Source: Prostheceraeus crozeri
Taxonomy: Eukaryota; Platyhelminthes; Polycladida; Euryleptidae
Assembly: GCA_907163375.1 (NCBI GenBank)
Contig: CAJQUW010001409.1
Location: 310,001-374,000 of the forward strand
Direction: 5' to 3'
DNA length: 64,000 bases
The notes under the pieces were generated by a model. The model did not search any database and was not told the origin of the DNA. It was given only the letters and a program-made list of their open reading frames with translations. The translations under genes and the position numbers were made by a program. Positions 33,829 through 44,876 of this stretch are shown here, piece by piece (within the stretch, counting starts at the first letter, position 1; each line of letters opens with the position of its first letter).

Positions 33829-34921
33829 CAGTGATGGAAGCCGGCCGCCGTATCGGACCAATCTGCATTCCAGGCCGACACAGGCCGGCTTTTATCATTT
33901 TAAGTAATGAGCACATCTATCACCAATAACAGATTTATTTGATTGAAAAACGTCTTTTGATCACTCAGTTTAGCCAATTTAACATAATTACTATTTAACT
34001 TATTAGTTATTGCATCTTCTATAATTTATCAGTTCTTCTACACTACATATGCTGAATTAACAAGCTGATCTTTCGTGAGCATCGAGCGGATAATCTAATG
34101 TGAAAATTAGGATGTGTAACAGCACAATGTGTATCCAGGATATCGGTATGTAGGTAGGAGCCTACTCATCTTGATGAAATATCACATGACGATAACTTTG
34201 GGCAGATCTTAAATTTATGTATACATGACTGGTGCCTATGTTATACTACCTTGCTTAAATACGATTTCGACGAAGATGAATATCGCACAATAACATCAGT
34301 GCTTTTTTTGGAAAAATGCATGATAGCATGATAACACTGTCTTGCTCTTCTTTTTGTTCAAGACGTGGATTTATCGTAGATAATCTCTGACTGAGACTTT
34401 TTAATAAAAACGTTTTAGCAAAATTACAATAATTGGGTATTCGAGATTGCTTTACAATTAGCGTTATGGTAGAATAGGTTAACCATACCACATGCTTATC
34501 AAATTTGCGGAGAATCAATAATCAGTCCTAATTTTGTACTCTTTTCCTATCAGTGAAGCCTATTCGTACAAAGAGTCCCTCATAAATATCATTACTGTCT
34601 TCTAATCTGAGTAGCGCGTTTGGTGTGTTACTAAGCCTATAAGTGAAAATATTCATCCGTTCAGAAGATTTTCCGTAGGCCTATGCTAGCTAGCCCTAGA
34701 TAATTTTGATAGGATCTTATAGGCCTATCGTAATAAATAATAATCTTGAAAGGTTAAACATTTGCCTCATCAGCATTTTTAGTGACTTGCTGGTGTGAAA
34801 CCGGCGTGCTTGCGGCGTCCTGCCTAGAGGTTGCTGGCCGCCAGCCGCCGGATAGAACCGGTCTGAAGGTTGCCGGATGCCGGATTGGACCGGTCCAAAA
34901 ATCGTCCGGTTTCCATATCTG
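33829..34921. mobile_element. Candidate non-autonomous hAT-like element
   Basis: The left end cagtgatggaagccggccg (33829-33847) and the reverse complement of the right end (34903-34921), cagatatggaaaccggacg, match at 15 of 19 positions. Both are followed by GC-rich subterminal sequence with repeated ccgg words, in contrast to the AT-rich surroundings. The CAG start and the subterminal repeats are hAT-like. An 8-bp target duplication is not evident, and no transposase ORF was found between the ends. Confidence 0.4.
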
Positions 34922-36462
34922 GTTGACTAATTTTGTGCAGCAATTCGAACCAAAATAAGGATATTGTGAATGAGCGATCAAATGATTTATAATGTGCTGT
35001 TTATGTTGCATTGTATTGTCGATGTCGAAGCTAATGCTTTTCATATTTCTAATTTATTTCTTTTCAGACGTTTAAATTCAATTGCAAATGTCTTGTGATA
35101 TAATGAAATTGAAGAAGGAAAGTCAATGATCGAACTGAGATAATGTCTAGATGACTTTTGTGGCAAGTTTCTCTGATGTTGCCATTTATATCCTGATAAG
35201 CATTCTACTTGCAAAGTCAGATGGCTGCCATATTATTGTACCAAATATTTGTAACTTTCTGTTTATACATGTATAGCAACTGTTTCGTATGATGTTGCAA
35301 TTTATGGTGCTTGTCCATCGAAATCGATTCAAAAAAAACTTTTGTGATATATTGATTGATGTCAGCGGTCAATTCGTTGCGTTGATCTAATGTGTTTATT
35401 GAAAGAAAACACACCCTTCAATGATATGAATAAAATCTTTTATGAAAACTCTTTTTCTTTCAATTACCACACCATTGATACATACAAGCCCTTGCAATGT
35501 TAAATGGTTTAAGTTTCACCGATTTTGGAAAGGTGAAATTGCTATTTGATGTATAATTAACCAGTCGTCGAGAGAGAGATCATTTTATCATCAAATGGGA
35601 AGCAAAAAAGTCCCCAAAGTTTATTGTCATTCAAATTGTTATTTGATATGTTAAAATTAAATTTTTCCAATTCGCTTTTCCTCACTTGTTTAATTCCCAT
35701 GTGCCTTATTCAGAATATGTGTCATTGGTCATAAATAATTCAGTAATACATGTCGGTTCCTACAAGCACGACAGACATATTAGCCCTTATGACCCATGTC
35801 AATTCGATGCAATGTTATCGAGAATCTGAAAACTGGGAGTACATCGTAAGATACTCGATAAGATACATCGTACTCATCGTAAGATAGCCTACCAGATTTT
35901 GTACCTCAAAACGTGTGTTTTAATGCATAATAAAAACAGTAGGCTAATTATTTTTTGTATTCAATTATGATTTTTGACAATATGAAATATATAATTCATA
36001 ATAAGATGTGGATAATTCTCTTTCCTGTGTAGAGTTTCAATGTCATGCTTAACTCTTCATTTCATTTTCAAATTGAACACCGTTAGAAGTAGACGCTTGC
36101 TAACTTCTATGGAAGGGACGCACTATATTCATCGACGAAAATTCTGTTCGGCATCGTCAGTGTCCATTCCTAAGAACCAACAGCTGCTAGACCTCGATTA
36201 AGTTCGAAAAATTGAACCTTTTCTCTAATATGAATAACTAAAGTTGAATGAATTATGAATTAAATTGAATAATGGCAATCCAGAATATGGAATATAGATT
36301 AGTTTCTCACATTTTAGTAAAATATTTATGTATTGCATATTAATTTCATGATCACAATAACTGATTCTCAAAAAATACAAGGGCCGATCCCCTCAATAAA
36401 AACTTAATTGGACTGCGGGATGCAAAAATACTGAAGAATAAATTTATGCAGGCGAATATATA
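34922..36462. other. AT-rich stretch without recognised gene
   Basis: No feature was identified on either strand. Confidence 0.4.
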
Positions 36463-37396
36463 CAGGGTTGGCCATAAATCACACCGAATATCATATTCGA
36501 TTTCTAATTGAGTCTTCCAGTCTGAGCGAATTTGTACACTATGTATGTTTGTACTTATGAAGGAGCTTTTCAAATATTCTTACCACGCTTCAAACCTCGT
36601 TCTAATTTCGTTCGCGCAAGAGTTGAATAGATGCTATCAATTTTATGGCTCATAGATATCTAACATTTCATTTCAAAGCTAAACGATCATTTCTGCACAT
36701 AGAAATAAACTGTTTATCTGAAGTTCGCTAGAATGGAAATTGACTCAAGGTCGCGGCACATCCGGGGGAACAAAGTTGGGGCATAAGCAACCAATTATAA
36801 TCTTCGATTTACTCATGTGACTGATTCTAACCCAATGATACAGACGTTGGCAGGTGCATCTAAGTGAAAATGCGTGCGATTTATGTGCCGCTATTGTGCA
36901 TTGCATGAAGCTTAATTTCCATTCTAGAGGTTTTATTGTTGTCAATTTCTATGGTTCGAAGGATCCTACGCCAGACACTTGGCATGCATCCATACCATGT
37001 TACAATCCATCAACGAATCTCTGGGGAATGGTCAAGGCACTGCAGAAGACCAACAACATAAGAACTGCATGTGCGTATCGTGGAAGTCATTGAAATCGTA
37101 ACAACGAACGAGCTAAAGAGCGCTGGTGACAATCTCTGTCGGCTCGAGCCAATTTGGTCTTCACTTCTTTTTGCTAATACTGAAATTGAAGTTTATAGAA
37201 GAGTCTCAAAAATTAATTAAACTTCAGAATCCTTGAAATACATTATATTCATTAAATTTTTAAAACGTAAATAATAGGTCCTCCCAATAAAACCTCCCTT
37301 AATTCTGTACATAATAGTACTGAATTATTTAACCAAACTTATGATGGTAACACAAAAAATGGCAGCGAGCTTCGGTGCGACTTTTGGCCAGCCCTG
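36463..37396. mobile_element. 934-bp TIR-bounded DNA transposon relic
   Basis: Left end cagggttggccataaatcac..cgaa (36463-36488) and right end (37371-37396) are inverted repeats with 22 of 26 matches. The left end is preceded by ta as in Tc1/mariner insertions, while the right side has aa, so the target duplication is not intact. The element is too short for a full mariner with transposase. Its only larger ORF is 36854-37093 (described separately). Possibly an internally deleted or gene-fragment-carrying member of a mariner-like family. Confidence 0.55.
36854..37093 (+). pseudogene. Possible kelch-repeat fragment
   Basis: A 79-codon ORF whose second half reads YGSKDPTPDTWHASIPCYNP then STNLWGMVKALQKTNNIRTA and CAYRG. 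The order YxPSTNxWxxVxxL followed by a small/aliphatic strand and RG resembles one blade of a kelch beta-propeller, but the double glycine is absent. The reading stops at 37093 (TGA). No flanking blades were found. It sits inside the TIR-bounded element, so it could be a captured host fragment or a chance likeness. Confidence 0.25.
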
Positions 37397-38125
37397 AAGA
37401 TATAGATCAATATTTGCATGGAAACTAACTCAATCCAACTATTATCAGATATGGAGAGATTTGAATAGTGACCTGCGGTGTGTTTCCAGAGAAAAAACGA
37501 GCAGAACAGAATGTAGTCGGCGCTCGTAAAAGCTTTTGCATGCAACTGACATTGAGGAGGTCCTTTCCACCGCATTCCAATTTCCGATACATGCATATTT
37601 CTAACACGAGTCTGTATTCCGCTGTGTTTGGTTCGCACTTGCATTGGTTGCAATTGCATGTTGAATCACTTACATGCAATAATCACACTGCCTCAAAATT
37701 CAGAAGAAACTGTCCATGTATACACGTTTGTCACTACAAAAGTAGATTTACTCTGGTTCACGAAAATTTTATATTTAAATTCATGAATCTTCGATCAAAT
37801 AACCAAAATTTTCAGACAGTTCATTTGCAGTAAAGACCGCAATTCTCTGGTGTTAATCTGATAAGTGCATCTAATAGCCGATACAGCATAAAGAGAGACA
37901 CAGAAGTGATGAAAAGTGTTTACAATTAGGCCCTCAATAAATTTGGAATGAAAATGCAGGAAATGGGCATATTTTCATGCCTTACGATTACTGATTCACA
38001 GTGAACATCGCACACATCCGAATATGAGACACGTCTTCCATTGCTTTTTCAGCTCATTCAAGAACGATTAGCCTTTCTTCTTTGCTTTGTTGATAATATA
38101 CATGTATATCAATAATATTCATAAC
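37397..38125. other. No gene recognised
   Basis: Overlapping ORFs on both strands at 37339-37833 mirror each other and show no domain, so neither is called. Confidence 0.4.
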
Positions 38126-38350
38126 CGTGGCACAGTGGTTAAGTGCTTGCTCTGGCGATCCCTTGGTCCAGAGGTCGAATCTGACTATGTCAGCATCGTC
38201 CAAGCCCCAGTATGGGGGAGTAGTGACGTTTATGCTTCATCATGCATCAATAACATTTGATCCATGTAATTTCGTCTTGGCTTAATACATGCATTGGTCG
38301 ATCATATCCATTGATTAACCCTGACTACAGGAAGGTCTAGTGACTCCAAG
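38126..38350 (+). repeat. tRNA-derived SINE relic
   Basis: An A-box-like word tggcacagtggttaagtgc (38128-38146) is followed 25 nt later by a B-box-like aggtcgaatct (38172-38182), the normal spacing of an internal pol III promoter in a tRNA. The expected acceptor stem pairing is not present, and tRNA-unrelated sequence follows. This is the pattern of a tRNA-derived SINE. The 3' limit is a guess. Confidence 0.5.
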
Positions 38351-41198
38351 GAATGTAGTAAATATGAATTGAAGTTATTGAAAGTTATTGAGAGATACTG
38401 TAAGTCAAGGTGACCCAAAAGCATCATCGACTATATTCGATTAACTTCCTAATTTAGCTGTCTACTACTTTATGTATGTAATCTAAAGAATAGTTTAGAT
38501 CTGCCTATTCAAACGAGCTTTTATTCAAAGAAATGCGGTACTTGCAAAGATTAATAAATCTATTGCCATTGACGCTACTCACTAAAAGTTATTTTGCTAT
38601 ATCAGACTGACTGATGATAGCAATGGGTGAGATGTATACATACATTTGATGAAAGCACAGTATCGGGAAATTAAGTTAAAAAATTGATAGACTGTATAGG
38701 TTCTATCACTATTTTGTAAATGTAACTATAGTGTACTTTTACTATATTAACACCTGCAGTACATGTAACTATGTTTCTCATGTGTTTACTTGTTGGTTTG
38801 GTTTTTGTGAATGAGAAAATACAGAAAACACAGACAAAGTTTGCTTTTTATTTACTAGATGAAAATGAGTCTTATCGAGGATATGAAATTCATGCTTTAA
38901 GTCCAATAAACCAACTTCCATTTTTAGAATAATTAAAGAATCACATAAAATGGCGTAAATAGAAGCCTCTTATTTGATTACAGTAGGCTATACTAATAGT
39001 ACTATTATTTATTAGTATGTATCAGCCAAATGGGATTCAGTCGATAATGCTACTTACTGTTCCACAGTTACTTTCATTCCTTCGTAACTGTCATTGAAAG
39101 CTGAGCATGAGCAGAGAATATGACAACGTTGACCGACCAGATACATGAGAGACCATTTTCTGAGGTCTGAGAATATTTTTGCACAATTATGATCAATGCA
39201 GCTCAGAGTCATTCTCCTCAATTTAGTGTTGTCATGCGCTTTGAGATATTCTTAGGAAAACGCATGAGCAATCCGGAGGTACAGACGGTGAGGACTGGAG
39301 AGGGGCAGAAGATGAAGTCTTGAGTTGCAGACAGTGAGTACATGTGAAATGCAAACGGTGGGGACTATAGTGAGTTGAAAAATGTCACTAAGCACTTGGC
39401 TTTCCTAGTTTTCCACCTGGGCATCTTTTTTTACACCTGTTTGTGAGTTTTACTTTGAATTTTCACGTTACAACATCTTGCAATTATAGTTCCAGTTGAT
39501 GACAGTCACGGAAAACAGAGGCGATGGTAATATGTGAACCTGATCACATGCAATTTTTTCGAAATAAAAGATTGACGTCAATATAAACGAACCGCGAAAT
39601 GTGCGAATTTCATTATGCTTGCTTGAAAGTGTTAATGTAGTCTCTTCGATAATAACGGTATAAAGCATTCTCATTATAAAATCAGCGATTATTAAATTAA
39701 CACTTTTCTGATTGAACAACTCTCTTTTTCGTATTGAATGTCTTTCTGAGCGTGCGGATCTGTCATTTCTAAACATGCTCACAAAGATGTTCAGCAACTT
39801 GTTGAATTCGTTTCAATATCTAAAATCGTACAAAGATACAAATGTTACAAATGAAACAAGTGGCAAAAATGTTTGCTAATAACCTAGAGCAAACAGTACA
39901 CTTGCGCGCCACTGATGGCGGATATACAGTAGCATTTAGCCGTCGGCATGTGTGTCGTGTTGTTTTTCTCTTCAGTTGATCCTAACACATAGAAGACAGC
40001 AGTTTGAATTTAATGATACAGTGGGATTGTCGGTCAAACTTTTTAAGTCGCTGGTTAATAAGCAATTAATCGCCTGCTGGCTTCTTTTGAATGAATCGTC
40101 ATGTATTCTTCTTACCGGGTCTAATGAGATGTGATAACCAGGGCTCATAAGAAATTAATGAATCGTTGGATGAAGTATATGATAATGTTGTCTTTGATTT
40201 CAAATTTTGTAACATTCTATTGGTAGCATTTATTATATAGAAGACATTTGTTTTAAAGAGAAAATGAAGTAAACAGAATAGTTACTATATATATAGCAGC
40301 CTCTTAAATGCTCAAATGTTAATTTCAAGTGTGCAGATAAAGAAATGAAATGTGATTCACAATATTTATTTAACTATGAATAAAGCATGAAGGCATTCCT
40401 ATTCGCACATAGCGTCTTCCACAGCTCATATTACGCCTATAATGGACATATATTACAATTTTTTAAGATGTGTAATTATTATAATTAATCGTAATAATTG
40501 ATTCCCAAAATTTGTAAATACAGTTAATTGAAAATAACAAAGATAATTGATTTTCAAAGAGCAATAAATCCTTGATTTTTGATTATCAGATAGCTCTAGC
40601 CCTTTACGCCAATCTCCTCTTTTCTGAGTTGCTTAGTGTAGAGATCAAGCCTTATTCGAGAATTTGATAAATCTCAACAATAGGGTATGTGTGGTATTTC
40701 ATTACAGTGACGATTATGAGCCAACCAGCATTGATAAAAGCTGGCAACTAACTGACATGTCGGATTAGAATGACTGGCCGCGGCGCGGTACGTCGGTCCA
40801 CATGTTCATTACGTATGCACTGATAGACTTCGGTAAAACTAGGACCTGTGTAGACTGCTGCAACTTGTGATCGAGTTTCGAATATGAATAGAAACTGATG
40901 ATATCAACCTGTTAAGTTCCGCTGACGAGCATTGCATGAAGTATTCCCCCAGCTGACAAGTTACAAGTTCCGTCTACTTGCGTTGAACTTCTGCACAATG
41001 ACGAGAACTGCTCGTCATTGGTCACTGTCAGTTACGATTGTGTTGAGAATACAAAACCGGGGCTTAACAGCTTAACATTCAGCATTCAGTGTAAAACTTA
41101 AAACTTGCAGAACAGCTTCTGTGTGATAGGTGAAAAATGTAATTTTGAGCTGTGCCTCCAAAAAGAAGGCAGCTGAAGATAAAGATGGTAGCAATTAG
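38351..41198. other. Intergenic region 3' of the RhoGEF gene
   Basis: No gene was seen. About 39277-39370 holds three degenerate copies of a cagacggtgaggact-like word. A perfect 10-bp hairpin, caatgacgag-aactg-ctcgtcattg, lies at 40996-41020, about 180 bp downstream of the RhoGEF stop codon. The 109-codon minus ORF at 39468-39797 has no recognisable domain. Confidence 0.4.
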
Positions 41199-44100
41199 TC
41201 ACTCTCGCCAGCTTATTATGCATGGTTCCCTCACATCTTCGTCTTTCAATCCATCAGAACCGAGATCCTCGTATCCTAGTCCTCCAGTAACAATAATAAT
41301 ACTGCTTAAAACAACCTGTTTCTCAGTCTCTCTTCGGAGAAATCCTATAGCACTATCTTCAACATCTGAATCACTTTTGTCAGCCTCTGACTTCGTGTTA
41401 GAAGCCGTTTCAAATCCAGCATCTTCGGACTCTTTTTGTGAGTTGTCTTGAACGGAATCGTCATAAGAGTCGTCCAAGCATTCCATAGATTCAAATGCAA
41501 CCATTAAATTGTTCAAGTTAGTATTCTTTTCATTCTTGCTTTCAGACTCCATTTGCATACTGAGCAGCAAATTTGGATTCGACAGCCATTTGTTTTTCAA
41601 AGGAGTCATTGAAACACGTCGTAGGCTAGTTTCATCTAACACGCTTTTCATCGTTCCTCTACCATTATCCGATCCGATCGTATCTTGTCCTCTCATAGTG
41701 ACTTCATTAGATGGTTGTTCAATTGAAGAATCGTCTTGTCGAATCCCAAAGTCGATCGATTCAACAAATCTTTCCACAAAGTTTTGGAATGATGCAATGA
41801 ACCGAACCGCGCCTTTATGTTTATGTAAAGAAACAACACATGGAGATGATGTTTTAAAAGTTGTCGATTCAAATCGTGGTATGTACAACTTGCAAATAAA
41901 TCCTGCCGCTGTGCCAATCATTAACCAATCTTTCACAATGCTCAAGCACGTGATAAAATCTTTCTCATCATATTCGTAAGACTTCAATTTCTTGAGTGCA
42001 TTCAGTGTTCTCTCAATATGAACAGTTTGTATAACTTGATGAGACTTGAAAATGACTAGTTGAACAGCTAGACTTCTCTGAAAAGTCACCCACGCACCCA
42101 GTGAATTGACCACGAAGTCTTGAATGTTACTGAACTCTTCACTAACGACATCTTCAGGTGGTTCCAAAACAATGTAATCGATTTCTAGATTATCATTCTG
42201 CCATTCCATTGTTACCATTTTGTTATCACAGGCGGCAACAATCATTCCGCTGTTTGGCACTTTGGAAATTTTGATCACAGCATCATCTCCTATGACAAGA
42301 GGTTCCGTTCTTGTCCATTCTCCATTTTCAATACGGCAGAAAATGTAAATACTCCCATTTAGTAGACCGGCGTAAACTCGATTATCAGCATAGCAAATAC
42401 TTATAATAGGGCTTTCGGTTTCGATTTGAAGGAAATGTGATGTTCGATCGTCCTCCAGTAGTGAATATATAAGTATGACGCCGATGTTTGTTCCAACCCA
42501 AACCATATCAGCTTGATATGATGGGTTTGCTGCCGACATCAGTCCAGGCACCATTTCCACACACCAAAAGCTCAAGTCATCCCCCAAAGTATCGCATCGA
42601 AAATTTTGTAAAATAGTTGGTGTCTGATTATATATTGAAACTATTGTTATCCCTGCATTTGCGTGGCAACACCAAAGAAATCTTTTGAGAATGTTTCCAT
42701 ACACTAAACAAACTGGAACTGCACAATTCACTTCTCCTAGATTACGACTTACATCAATGGCTGAATTTGATAAGAAAAGAGGTTTATTAATGCATTGAGA
42801 AATAGGATTATTGGCAATAACCGTCCAATCTTCCAAATACCAACGATTTTGGTTAATTTTGTCATGAGATAGCTTTGTTTGAATGAATTGTTCAATCCAT
42901 GTATTTCTCTTCTCTGGAGATTGGAGTTGGAATATATAAGTAGTTGGAGAGCTCGTGTTACTTTTTCTAGAAAATACTTTTAATGAAAGTAGTGAAGAAT
43001 CCATCAGACGGTTTTCGTCTATCTTTTGTTGAATGCTATGTTGCAAATGATTGCAAATTGATTGTAGAACGATTTCATCGAAGCCACGATAAGAATATTT
43101 CAAACTAGTAGCAAGAGAGCTTATCCTTGTTAAAACGGTATGATCATGGATAAGTGATTGAAGTTCCTGCAATCTAGCTTTCCCCTCAGAATCAGCAGCT
43201 GAAAAGGCAATGTTGGCATTGAAAGAAGTAATTACAGTTTGTTGAAAGACGTCTTCACCAATTGATGTCTTTATATCTGGAGTTATGTTGTGTTCATGCA
43301 CTCTGATGACATCTAGAGGAGCAAACCATTCCAGTTTGTACTGTCCATTAGTTTGCTTAGTACAGCATAATATCATAGTATCAAAGAGAATCAATTCTTG
43401 CTCAATTTGTAGTTTCAATTTGCCTTTCTTTGTGTACCGATTGAACTGTACAGAAACGCGACTCAACATCTTTGAATGTTTTGTTTCGGGAAATGACTGT
43501 TTCGATTTTATTATTTCATTTATAAATTTTTTTGCTTCAATTTCTTGTTCGTATTCCTTCTTGCGATTATTTAGGTAAGTGGCGAGAAGTTCAATTTCTG
43601 TCAATGCTTGTTGAAGTGGCCGGTGGTCATGGTGATCATCTGGCGTGTTTTTCAGCAAATCTTGCAGCAGCATGATAAATTGAGGAAATCTCTGAATTGG
43701 TTTAACCATTAAACCAATTAGTGGTAAACGAGTTTTTCCAAGTCTCTGTTTTTCATTCAAGAATGTCTCAAAGCGACTATTTGACTGACTTAATTCCTTG
43801 ACCTTCTCCATGGCATTGCTGTAGTTGTTAATATAAGAAGCATATACATCTCTCACAGTTTCACGATTAAAGCAAGCTGAGAAACTTTCTCCAATTTTTT
43901 CTTCCACATCCCAACATTTAGCACAATCTGTAAGAGTAATTCTAAATGAACGATGAATCTGTAGCAAACTTCGAAGTTTGAAGAAGATCATCCTCCGATC
44001 TGTGTTCGAGATAACAGGTGCCGGTCTAGTGAAGAGATCCATTTCGTAATCTTGCACTAGAGATTCCAAAACTTCGACGTACGATGTCTCTGTTTTAAGA

Positions 44101-44876
44101 ATGTTCTCCATTATATATCGCCGTTTCTGTTTCTCTTTTGTGAGATTTTCTGGTGGTGGAGGGAGTTGAGGAGGAGGATGTTTCTTTTCATTCCAATTCA
44201 AGTCAGTGGAATCTTTGCGTCTGGATTGCTTAGCATCTGTTTCCTCATTGACTGATTCAGCATTGTGATCAGCAAGAAGCGATTTCTTCTTATTTGATTT
44301 CAAAATACTCCATCCGTCAGGCTCATCATCTACCTCTTCTTCGTTAATTTCATCACTACTGGCAATGCTAGATTCAATTTCGTCGCTTTGAGAACTTTCG
44401 TCTACTTCTTCGTCTTCGTTCCAACGCATGGGGAAATTACCTAGATCAATACTTCCAAAGCGATGCGGTGAAAGCAAAAAAGCTTTTCCTTCCTCTTCGA
44501 TGTCGTTGGATTCACCAATTTTTGTCAATGTGCCAACTCGTTGTGTCAGTTTAGTTTGCAAAGCACCATTGTCAAGGCTAACGATGCTATCCTCCTCTTC
44601 TGGCACTTCTGACTTTACTGAGTGACGTGTCGAACAAGACACAGGCTTACTTCCAACACGATGAGTATATTGTGGAATAATTATCGACTTTTCAAGAAGC
44701 TTCCCCATTTGTCTTACATGCCCGGAATTTGCAGCAGCCTCTTGTTCAAAACTTCTGTTTTCAACTTTCGACATGGAGCTTGATTTGATAATTGCATGAG
44801 CATCGTCCTGATGATAATATTCACTGGGGTGATTTGTAAGAACTCGATTATAATCTAGAGATGACGAGCGCTTCAT
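41199..44876 (-). CDS. ARHGEF10: Rho guanine-nucleotide exchange factor, ARHGEF10/17 family, intronless
   Basis: A single 1225-codon ORF. Residues 1-240 are polar with acidic runs (about 152-187) and a proline stretch (PPPQLPPPPENL, about 234-245). A DH domain at about 250-440 starts RRYIMENILKTETSYVEVLE and includes VKPIQRFPQFIMLLQDLLKN TP, the family's conserved catalytic helix that drives GDP release from Rho GTPases. A PH-like region follows (about 450-610; LEWFAPLDV). The C-terminal half resembles the WD40/beta-propeller-like part of ARHGEF10 (VWVGTNIGVILIY, RVYAGLLNGSIYIF, WLMIGTAAGF, HKGAVRFI) and ends with IIIVTGGLGYEDLG and IISWRE. The RFPQFI and RVYAGLLNGS words favour ARHGEF10 or 10L; GGxGYED is more like ARHGEF17. 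Vertebrate relatives have many exons; this copy has none and no break. The start at 44876 is the first ATG of the frame in the window; an upstream spliced leader is possible. Confidence 0.93.
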   Translation of the reverse strand: MKRSSSLDYNRVLTNHPSEYYHQDDAHAIIKSSSMSKVENRSFEQEAAANSGHVRQMGKLLEKSIIIPQYTHRVGSKPVSCSTRHSVKSEVPEEEDSIVSLDNGALQTKLTQRVGTLTKIGESNDIEEEGKAFLLSPHRFGSIDLGNFPMRWNEDEEVDESSQSDEIESSIASSDEINEEEVDDEPDGWSILKSNKKKSLLADHNAESVNEETDAKQSRRKDSTDLNWNEKKHPPPQLPPPPENLTKEKQKRRYIMENILKTETSYVEVLESLVQDYEMDLFTRPAPVISNTDRRMIFFKLRSLLQIHRSFRITLTDCAKCWDVEEKIGESFSACFNRETVRDVYASYINNYSNAMEKVKELSQSNSRFETFLNEKQRLGKTRLPLIGLMVKPIQRFPQFIMLLQDLLKNTPDDHHDHRPLQQALTEIELLATYLNNRKKEYEQEIEAKKFINEIIKSKQSFPETKHSKMLSRVSVQFNRYTKKGKLKLQIEQELILFDTMILCCTKQTNGQYKLEWFAPLDVIRVHEHNITPDIKTSIGEDVFQQTVITSFNANIAFSAADSEGKARLQELQSLIHDHTVLTRISSLATSLKYSYRGFDEIVLQSICNHLQHSIQQKIDENRLMDSSLLSLKVFSRKSNTSSPTTYIFQLQSPEKRNTWIEQFIQTKLSHDKINQNRWYLEDWTVIANNPISQCINKPLFLSNSAIDVSRNLGEVNCAVPVCLVYGNILKRFLWCCHANAGITIVSIYNQTPTILQNFRCDTLGDDLSFWCVEMVPGLMSAANPSYQADMVWVGTNIGVILIYSLLEDDRTSHFLQIETESPIISICYADNRVYAGLLNGSIYIFCRIENGEWTRTEPLVIGDDAVIKISKVPNSGMIVAACDNKMVTMEWQNDNLEIDYIVLEPPEDVVSEEFSNIQDFVVNSLGAWVTFQRSLAVQLVIFKSHQVIQTVHIERTLNALKKLKSYEYDEKDFITCLSIVKDWLMIGTAAGFICKLYIPRFESTTFKTSSPCVVSLHKHKGAVRFIASFQNFVERFVESIDFGIRQDDSSIEQPSNEVTMRGQDTIGSDNGRGTMKSVLDETSLRRVSMTPLKNKWLSNPNLLLSMQMESESKNEKNTNLNNLMVAFESMECLDDSYDDSVQDNSQKESEDAGFETASNTKSEADKSDSDVEDSAIGFLRRETEKQVVLSSIIIVTGGLGYEDLGSDGLKDEDVREPCIISWRE

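Noticed and set aside
37339-37833. Overlapping ORFs of 84-121 codons on both strands
   Set aside because: They are mutual antisense shadows with no domain; neither shows coding evidence.
39468-39797. 109-codon minus-strand ORF
   Set aside because: No family resemblance and no gene context.
41509-41979. 156-codon plus-strand ORF and others at 41152-41451, 43285-43578
   Set aside because: Antisense shadows of the well-supported RhoGEF gene.
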